Under the pieces are notes generated by a model. The model was given only the letters and a program-made list of their open reading frames with translations. It had not been told where the DNA came from and did no database searches. DNA of 38,322 bases from contig RKRN01000130.1 in NCBI GenBank assembly GCA_007571365.1, forward strand, positions 1 through 38,322, read 5' to 3'. The position numbers were made by a program, and so were the translations under genes. Positions 33,150 through 38,322 of the stretch are shown piece after piece; positions within the stretch are counted from its first letter, which is position 1, and every line of letters begins with the position of its first letter. Origin of the DNA: Candidatus Latescibacterota bacterium. Its GTDB lineage: Bacteria; Latescibacterota; UBA2968; UBA8231.

Positions 33150-33383
33150 CTAACGACGGGCGTCGAGTCGGGCCTTGACTTCGCCGTCGTCGGGGAAGCG
33201 GCCTTCTTGCAGCTTAGAAAAAATCAGTTCGCCATTGAGGCTGACCTCAAACCGCCCTCGATCGGAGGGCACTAGCGAGAAGGCGTCGATGTCGGTCTTG
33301 TAGGCGACGAGTAGCTGTTCCGCCAAACTGGCGGCTCTGGTTTCGTAGCCTCAAGCAGAGCAGTAAATGAGTTCCAAGTTCAC
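33150..33383 (-). CDS. SelW-like (Rdx family) selenoprotein, CxxU motif encoded by UGA
   Basis: A 77-codon gene with an in-frame TGA at 33353-33351 read as selenocysteine: NLELIYCSA-U-GYETRAA. The CxxU motif is the redox pair of the SelW/SelT/SelH thioredoxin-like family. The remaining text, VSLNGELIFSKLQEGRFPDDGE, is the family's G-x-x-F-SK-x-x-x-GRFP signature. Start GTG at 33383 has AGGAGG six bases upstream and a near-consensus promoter 33 bases further. A hairpin follows the UGA. The product is a small cytoplasmic thiol/selenol oxidoreductase whose physiological partner is unknown. Because of the TGA, ordinary ORF calling would show only fragments. It opens the operon with the TPR gene. 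Confidence 0.92.
33320..33334 (-). promoter_or_regulatory. Bacterial SECIS hairpin of the SelW-like gene
   Basis: CCGCCA pairs with TGGCGG around a GTT loop, starting 17 bases after the UGA. The 6 bp stem and the G-U-containing apical loop near base 23 match the known requirements for SelB-dependent UGA readthrough. Confidence 0.75.
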
Positions 33384-33389
33384 GGGAAA

Positions 33390-33395
33390 CCTCCT
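33390..33395 (-). promoter_or_regulatory. Ribosome-binding site deciding the SelW-like start
   Basis: AGGAGG six bases before GTG 33383 confirms the start of the UGA-containing gene, which otherwise would be missed. Confidence 0.9.
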
Positions 33396-33415
33396 GTGGA
33401 ATAGGGATTAAAAAA

Positions 33416-33444
33416 AGTATAAAAGCCCCTAGGTGCGTTGTCAA
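33416..33444 (-). promoter_or_regulatory. Strong promoter of the SelW-TPR-rdgB-ABC operon
   Basis: TTGACA (33444-33439) and TATACT (33421-33416) are exactly 17 bases apart on the minus strand. The transcript would start about 25 bases before the SelW GTG. It is the best sigma-70-type promoter in the window. Confidence 0.85.
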
Positions 33445-33581
33445 AAACGGCAAAACAGTGTAGTGGACGAGGTTATAGACGGCCCTTATTTTACCATATA
33501 TTATTGAATAAAGATAAAATCAGCCGCTGTAAACTCCTTAGACGGTTCCACAAACATCTACCTCATTGATAGAAACGCAGT

Positions 33582-34499
33582 ATGGAGGGCACTTTGTTCG
33601 ACAAGCAAAAACGCGGCAGTGCGCGGCTCGCCCTTGCGGCTTTGCTGGTGGGCGCGGGCATCGCGTGCAGAGGCCCCGGGCCGGAAGAGTACATTCACCA
33701 GCTCAAAAGTTTGCAAGAAGCCGAGCGCATCAAAGCGGCCAACCAACTCATCCGCTGCGATGCCGACGAGGTCGTCCCCCTGCTGATTGAGGAAGCCGAC
33801 TCTGGGTACATCCGCGTGCGGTTTGAGGTCGTGCAATTGTTGGGTCGTTTTAAGGACGAGTGCGCCGTGCCGACGTTGGTCGCGGCCCTAAAAGATAAGT
33901 CGCCGCGGGTGGCGGCCGCCGCGGCGTGGGCATTGGGTCAGATCGGCGCACCGGCTGCGCTCGCCCCGCTGCTCAAGTACGTGCGCGATCCCACGGAGGA
34001 AGTGCGCCAATACGTGCTCGGTGCGCTCGGGCCGTGCCATTCGTACGAAGCGGAGCCGGCCTTGAGCGACTCGGCTTTCCGCGTGGTGCGCCGCGCCTTG
34101 CGCGCCCCCAAGCCCAAGTGGCGAGTCGCCGCCTTGCAGAGCCTGCGCACCTATGGATACCGCGACGCCGTGGAAGACGTCATTCGCATGTCCGTGGACC
34201 CCGCGGACGAGGTGCGCTACGTCGCGGTGCAGGCCCTCGGCCAGATCGGCCGCGCATCGCTCGCTCAGCCCGCCCGCGACGCCATTTACGAGGCCCTGTT
34301 GGTCGCCCTCGACGCCGACGAGTTGCAGAGCATCCGCAGCAAGGCCATGTACGCCCTCGCCGAGGTGGGCGATGCGCGGGCCGTGCCGCACTTGCAGCAG
34401 TTCATGCGCACGGGCACAGAAAAAGACCAAACCGCAGCGCGCTTAGCCCTGTACGAGCTAAGCCCGGAAGTTGCCGCAGCGATGCGACGAACTGAGTGA
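33582..34499 (+). CDS. HEAT-repeat (PBS lyase-like) lipoprotein
   Basis: A 305-residue protein made of short paired helices: VRFEVVQLLGRFKDECAVP, VAAAAAWALGQIGAPAAL, VRQYVLGALG, VRYVAVQALGQIG and IRSKAMYALAEVGDARAVP are recurrent HEAT units. The N-terminus (ARLALAALLVGAGIACRG) looks like a lipoprotein signal with Cys29, though the lipobox is imperfect. Two starts are possible: ATG 33582, or TTG 33594, which has GGAGG at the right distance; the latter shortens the protein by four residues. It precedes hisG by 8 bp but its link to histidine synthesis is unclear. Confidence 0.83.
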   Translation: MEGTLFDKQKRGSARLALAALLVGAGIACRGPGPEEYIHQLKSLQEAERIKAANQLIRCDADEVVPLLIEEADSGYIRVRFEVVQLLGRFKDECAVPTLVAALKDKSPRVAAAAAWALGQIGAPAALAPLLKYVRDPTEEVRQYVLGALGPCHSYEAEPALSDSAFRVVRRALRAPKPKWRVAALQSLRTYGYRDAVEDVIRMSVDPADEVRYVAVQALGQIGRASLAQPARDAIYEALLVALDADELQSIRSKAMYALAEVGDARAVPHLQQFMRTGTEKDQTAARLALYELSPEVAAAMRRTE

Positions 34500-34507
34500 G
34501 GAGCGAG

Positions 34508-35386
34508 ATGAAGGAATTGAAGATCGGCTTCCCGTCCGGCAGCTTGCAGGAGTCCACGTTTGACCTGTTTGTCCGCGCTGGCTATCGCGTGCGGCTGGCA
34601 CCGCGCTCGTATGTGCCGGACATCGACGATCCCCAGCTTGCAGGCCTGATGTTTCGAGCACAGGAAATAGCCCAGTACGTAGCGCGGGGCGTCGTCGATG
34701 TGGGCCTGACGGGCCGAGACTGGATCCTCGAAAGCGAGGCCGAGGTGGTCGAGATGGGCGAACTGACCTACAGCAAGAGCACGGCGCGGCCCTTGCGCTG
34801 GGTCATCGCCGTGCCCGAGGATTCTCCCATCCAATGCGTCGCAGACCTTGCGGGCCGCCGCATCGCCAGCGAGTTGATGGGCGTGACGCGCCGCTTTTTG
34901 CAGGACCGCAAGGTGGAGGCCGAGGTGGAGTTTTCGTGGGGCACGACCGAGGTCAAGGCCGGCATTCCCGGGCTAGTGGATGCCGTCGTCGAAGCAACCG
35001 AGACAGGCACATCGCTCAAGGCCAACCGGCTGCGCGTCGTCGATACGGTCTGCACATCAACGCCGCGCTTGATCGCCAACAAGGCCGCATGGGCCGATGG
35101 CTGGAAGCGGGAGAAGGCCGAGAACTTGCTGATGCTGCTCAAGGGGGCGCTCGAAGCCGAGCACAAGGTTGGCCTCAAGATGAACGTGCCGCGCGCCCAA
35201 CTCGACCGCGTCATCGCCCGGCTGCCAGCTCTGCACACCCCCACGGTCTCCAGTCAGATGGACGCCGAATGGGTGGCCCTAGAAATCGTCGCTGACGAGC
35301 GCGTGGTGCGCGAGTTGATCCCCCAGCTCAAGCGGCTCGGGGCCGAAGGCATCATCGAATATCCGCTCAACAAGGTCGTGTATTGA
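34508..35386 (+). CDS. hisG: ATP phosphoribosyltransferase, long form
   Basis: A 292-residue HisG, catalysing the first step of histidine synthesis. The catalytic part includes KIGFPSGSLQEST, VDVGLTGRDWI, the PRPP-binding region near DAVVEATETGTSLK, and the C-terminal third (ERVVRELIPQLKRLGAEGII) is the HisG_C regulatory domain that binds histidine, so this is the long, self-sufficient form and needs no HisZ. The ATG at 34508 follows GAGGAG. Its stop overlaps the hisD ATG as TGATG. Regulation by histidine feedback is expected from the domain. Confidence 0.95.
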   Translation: MKELKIGFPSGSLQESTFDLFVRAGYRVRLAPRSYVPDIDDPQLAGLMFRAQEIAQYVARGVVDVGLTGRDWILESEAEVVEMGELTYSKSTARPLRWVIAVPEDSPIQCVADLAGRRIASELMGVTRRFLQDRKVEAEVEFSWGTTEVKAGIPGLVDAVVEATETGTSLKANRLRVVDTVCTSTPRLIANKAAWADGWKREKAENLLMLLKGALEAEHKVGLKMNVPRAQLDRVIARLPALHTPTVSSQMDAEWVALEIVADERVVRELIPQLKRLGAEGIIEYPLNKVVY

Positions 35387-36690
35387 TGGTCCCCATTGTG
35401 CCCTATCCCTCCGAGCCGCTCGCCGCCCCGCTCGCGGCTCTGCTGGCGCGCCGCCCTGAATCCGACCCCGAAGTCGAGGACGCAGTGCGGGACATCCTGC
35501 GGCAGGTGCAAAAAGAAGGGGATGCCGCCCTGTGTGCGCTGACGCGGCGCTTCGATGGCGTGGAGGTGTGCCCTGAGCAGTTGCGGGTATCAGCGTCTGT
35601 GCTCGCCGAGGCCGAGGCTGCGCTCGACCCGAACCTGCGCGTTTCGATGGAGGCGGCCATAGCCAACATTCGCGCCTTCCACGAGCGGCAAAAGCTCAAC
35701 TCTTGGTTTGTCGAAGACGGCGACGGGGTGATGCTGGGCAAGAAGATCACGCCCATTGAGCGGGTGGGGCTGTGCGTTCCGGCTGGCGAGGTGCCGCTGT
35801 TTTCGAGCCTGCTGATGACGGCCGTGCCCGCGCAAGTGGCTGGCGTGGACCAGCTCTGCGTGGTCACGCCGCCCGTAGCGGCTGGCCGCCCGGCCCCGGT
35901 GATTGCGGCGGCCGCGCACTTGTTGGGTATTGACGAGGTATATGCCGTGGGTGGAGCCCAGGCCGTAGGTGCGCTAGCCTATGGTACGGAGAGCATTCCA
36001 CCCGTAGACAAAATTGTCGGCCCGGGTTCCCCCTATACGGTGGCCGCGCAGCGGCAAGTCTTCGGCACAGTGGGCATCGCGCTGTTGCCCGGCCCGTCGG
36101 AAATCGTGGTGCTGGCCGACGCGGCGGCCGACCCGCGCTTGGTTGCCGCGGATTTGCTCTCACAAGCCGAGCACGGCTGGGGGGTGTCGTGCGTGTGCAT
36201 CGCGGACTGCGCGGCCTTGGCGCGCCGCGTGCAGGAGGAGCTTGAAGCGCAACGAGCGGCACTCCCGCGCTATTCAATTATAGATAGTGCTTTGGAAGAA
36301 TACGGCGCGATTGTCGTGGTGCCTAGCCTCGCAGTGGGGGTTGAGTTGCTCAACCGCCTCGCGCCCGAACACGCCGAATTGCAGGTGGCCGACCCGTGGC
36401 GCTGGGTGGATTCCGTTCGCCACTGCGGTGCTCTGTTCCTCGGTGCGGCGGCCTCCGAGCCGGTCGGCGATTACTTTGCTGGCACCAACCACGTGCTGCC
36501 GACCCAAGGCGCGGCGCGCTACGCCTCGTCGTTGGGGTGGGCCGATTTCGTCAAGACGACCAGCATCATCGCCTACACCCCCGAGCGCTTGGCCCACACA
36601 GCCGAGCACATCGCCCGCCTGGCGCAAGCCGAAGGCTTGGAGGCGCACGCGCACGCCGTCCGCATCCGCCAACAGGGGACCACATCGTGA
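35386..36690 (+). CDS. hisD: Histidinol dehydrogenase
   Basis: A 434-residue enzyme for the last two oxidation steps to histidine. Zinc ligands are SQAEHG (Gln and His), VGDYFAG (Asp) and the terminal HAHAVRIR (His); the catalytic Glu-His pair is LAPEHAEL. GTNHVLPTQG is conserved. The NAD-contact motif GPGN reads GPGS here, a mild change. ATG 35386 overlaps the hisG stop by one base, and the TGA overlaps the hisB GTG by four. Confidence 0.95.
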   Translation: MVPIVPYPSEPLAAPLAALLARRPESDPEVEDAVRDILRQVQKEGDAALCALTRRFDGVEVCPEQLRVSASVLAEAEAALDPNLRVSMEAAIANIRAFHERQKLNSWFVEDGDGVMLGKKITPIERVGLCVPAGEVPLFSSLLMTAVPAQVAGVDQLCVVTPPVAAGRPAPVIAAAAHLLGIDEVYAVGGAQAVGALAYGTESIPPVDKIVGPGSPYTVAAQRQVFGTVGIALLPGPSEIVVLADAAADPRLVAADLLSQAEHGWGVSCVCIADCAALARRVQEELEAQRAALPRYSIIDSALEEYGAIVVVPSLAVGVELLNRLAPEHAELQVADPWRWVDSVRHCGALFLGAAASEPVGDYFAGTNHVLPTQGAARYASSLGWADFVKTTSIIAYTPERLAHTAEHIARLAQAEGLEAHAHAVRIRQQGTTS

Positions 36691-37283
36691 GCGCAGAGCA
36701 ACGCACGGCGCAGATTGTGCGCCAGACGACTGAGACCGAGATCGAGTTGCGGTTGTGCCTCGATGGCAGCGGCCAGTGCCGCGCCGACACCGGCCTCGGC
36801 TTCTTCGACCACATGCTGCACGCCTTGGCTCGGCACGGCCTGTGCGACCTAGAAGTGCAGTGCCGCGGCGATCTGCACGTGGATGCTCACCACACGGTGG
36901 AAGATGTGGGCATCTGCCTCGGCCAAGCCATCGCCCAAGCACTGGGCGACAAGACTGGCATCCAGCGCTACGGCCACAGCTACGTGCCCATGGACGAAGC
37001 ACTCGCACGGGCGGTGGTGGATCTGTCGGGCCGGGCCTATTTGGTCTTTGCCGCCGCTTTCAGCGCGGAGCGGGTCGGCGCGCTGGATGTGTCCTTGGTG
37101 CGCGAGTTTTTCTACGCGGTGGCCGACCAAGGCCGGATGAATCTCCACCTCGACCTCCTGCGCGGCCAAAACGCGCATCACGGTATTGAGGCTCTCTTCA
37201 AGGCGTTCGCCCGCGCCCTGCTCATGGCCGCGCAGCAGAGCGAGCGCGTCGCGGGCATTCCTTCGACCAAGGGCGTACTCTGA
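36687..37283 (+). CDS. hisB: Imidazoleglycerol-phosphate dehydratase
   Basis: A 198-residue monofunctional HisB, dehydrating IGP in histidine synthesis. Manganese-binding motifs are FFDHMLHALARHG, DAHHTVEDVG and NAHHGIEALFK, all complete. The protein lacks the N-terminal phosphatase domain found in enterobacterial HisB. It starts at GTG 36687 overlapping the hisD stop (GTGA). Other his genes are not in the window. Confidence 0.95.
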   Translation: MSAEQRTAQIVRQTTETEIELRLCLDGSGQCRADTGLGFFDHMLHALARHGLCDLEVQCRGDLHVDAHHTVEDVGICLGQAIAQALGDKTGIQRYGHSYVPMDEALARAVVDLSGRAYLVFAAAFSAERVGALDVSLVREFFYAVADQGRMNLHLDLLRGQNAHHGIEALFKAFARALLMAAQQSERVAGIPSTKGVL

Positions 37284-37301
37284 GGCGCGGGCTTGCCGCC
37301 C

Positions 37302-38322
37302 ATGAAGATCTGCCACCTGATGTACGACGATATGGACAACCCATGGCTGGGCGGCGGCGGCGCGGTGCGGGCGATGGAACTCTACCGCCGTTTGGCCAGC
37401 CGCCACGAGATTACCGTCGTCAGCGGCCTGTTCCCCGGAGCCGAGCGCGAGGCTGAGCGCGATGGCCTGCGCCTGGTGCGCGTTGGATCGGCCCGCAGCT
37501 ATGCCCTGAGCCGCTTGGGCTATTGCCGCGAGGCTGTCGCTCAGTTGCAGCGGTTGGAGTGGGATTTGTGGATCAACGAATTTTCGGCCTTTGCGCCCTT
37601 GCGCGTCCCGGCCGCGCTGCGGCGGCGGGGCCTGCTTTTGTTTCATCACTTCATGGGGCGGCACGCTCTGGCCAAGCACCCGTTCGTGGGCGGGGTGGCG
37701 TGGCTGGCCGAGCGACGTGCCCTGTACGCCTATGGCCGCATCTTGACCGTTTCCCCCAGCGTACAAGTGCGCATCCAGCGGTGGTCGCCCGGGGCGGCCG
37801 TTAGTCTCGTGTATAGCGGCGTTGAGCACCGCTTTTTCGCGCTGACGCCCGAGGAGGCTCCGTATTTGCTCTACTTTGGCCGCATGGATATACACACCAA
37901 GGGGATTGACTTGTTGATCGCTGCGTTTGCCGACGTTGTTTCTGAGTACCCGGATATCCGCCTCAAGCTGGCCGGGCGCGGCACTCCGGCACAACTCGCT
38001 CGCGTGCGCGGCTTGGCGCGGCGGGCGGGGTTGGCCGATCACCGCGTGGAGATTTTAGGGGCGGTGGAAGAGGAGCAAAAACGCGAGCTCTTGCGCCGCG
38101 CCCTCTTCGTCTGTGTCCCGTCGCGCTACGAAGGTTGGGGCATGGTGGCCGTAGAAGCCGCGGCCGCCGGCAAAGCCGTGTTGGGTACGGCCATTGACGG
38201 CCTGCGCGATGCCGTGCGCCACGACGAGACTGGGCTGTTGGTCTCCCCCGGCGATGCGGAGGCCTTGGCGGCCGGGATGCGAGTGCTGATCACAGATGAT
38301 GCAAGGCGGCGGTCTTTGGGGG
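37302..38322 (+). CDS. Glycosyltransferase family 4, cut by the window edge
   Basis: The frame starts at ATG 37302 (KICHLMYDDMDNPWLGGGG) and stays open to the last base, giving at least 340 residues. It is a GT-B enzyme: LLYFGRMDIHTKGIDLLI begins the donor domain and VPSRYEGWGMVAVEAAAAGK is the nucleotide-sugar motif. The frame is not a closed ORF within the window, so it can be overlooked. It lies 18 bp after hisB and could be co-transcribed with it. A minus-strand open frame over the same bases is a shadow. Confidence 0.9.
   Translation, partial: MKICHLMYDDMDNPWLGGGGAVRAMELYRRLASRHEITVVSGLFPGAEREAERDGLRLVRVGSARSYALSRLGYCREAVAQLQRLEWDLWINEFSAFAPLRVPAALRRRGLLLFHHFMGRHALAKHPFVGGVAWLAERRALYAYGRILTVSPSVQVRIQRWSPGAAVSLVYSGVEHRFFALTPEEAPYLLYFGRMDIHTKGIDLLIAAFADVVSEYPDIRLKLAGRGTPAQLARVRGLARRAGLADHRVEILGAVEEEQKRELLRRALFVCVPSRYEGWGMVAVEAAAAGKAVLGTAIDGLRDAVRHDETGLLVSPGDAEALAAGMRVLITDDARRRSLG

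Noticed and set aside
36849-38042. 397-codon minus-strand open frame over hisB and the terminal glycosyltransferase
   Set aside because: It is antisense to two well-recognised genes and its translation is Gln-, His- and Arg-rich, as expected of a GC-rich shadow frame.
1-38322. CRISPR arrays, tRNA or rRNA genes, insertion sequences, integrase genes
   Set aside because: No regularly spaced repeats, no cloverleaf or rRNA-like stretches and no transposase or integrase motifs were seen on either strand.

Overview
The window is a GC-rich bacterial chromosome segment with mostly tight gene spacing and many 1-4 bp start/stop overlaps. It mixes sulfatase, phytanoyl-CoA-dioxygenase-type, enolase-superfamily and Gfo/Idh/MocA genes with two selenoprotein genes. 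This recalls uncultured lineages such as Latescibacterota or Poribacteria, but that placement is a low-confidence inference. The selenocysteine reading is direct: two genes carry an in-frame UGA at the exact catalytic position, each followed by a hairpin, so the organism should decode UGA as Sec. No selA, selB or selC lies in the window.

Left part, 1-9030: a partial gene for an ImmA/IrrE-like protein that has lost its zinc ligands, an SDR epimerase, and a sulfatase. Then comes a roughly 6.1 kb defence block. It holds a PIN-domain gene interrupted by one in-frame TAA, an HTH-ImmA metallopeptidase fusion (like CapH and CapP in one chain), and a divergent remnant of a type II CBASS operon (a shortened CD-NTase and a cut-off E2-like gene). 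A large type IIG-like restriction-methyltransferase follows. The block is bracketed by two copies of a 40 bp stretch from the 5' end of the sulfatase gene. One copy is in the intact gene and one in a 46-codon remnant, which suggests an insertion or recombination footprint.

Middle, 9029-20355: an ECF sigma factor fused to a TPR-like tail, then a catabolic set: a mannonate-dehydratase-like TIM barrel, an oligopeptide-type ABC substrate-binding lipoprotein, and a PhyH-family protein with HxG in place of HxD. A canonical PhyH protein and an enolase-superfamily enzyme follow, then a thioredoxin-TPR protein, a D-threonine aldolase/D-serine dehydratase-type PLP enzyme, a glycosyltransferase, and selD encoding Sec-containing selenophosphate synthetase.

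20436-27915: an MlrC-type M81 protein, a small coiled-coil membrane protein broken by a frameshift, a Gfo/Idh/MocA oxidoreductase, a repeat-rich coiled-coil membrane protein with a strong terminator, a voltage-gated-type K+ channel, and a guaB-epimerase-epimerase operon with a good sigma-70-type promoter. A YtxH-like protein ends this part.

27912-33444: one apparent five-gene minus-strand operon. A near-consensus promoter drives a SelW-like selenoprotein, a TPR protein, rdgB and two halves of a heterodimeric ABC exporter. 33582-38322: a plus-strand run of a HEAT-repeat protein, hisG, hisD, hisB and a glycosyltransferase cut by the window edge.
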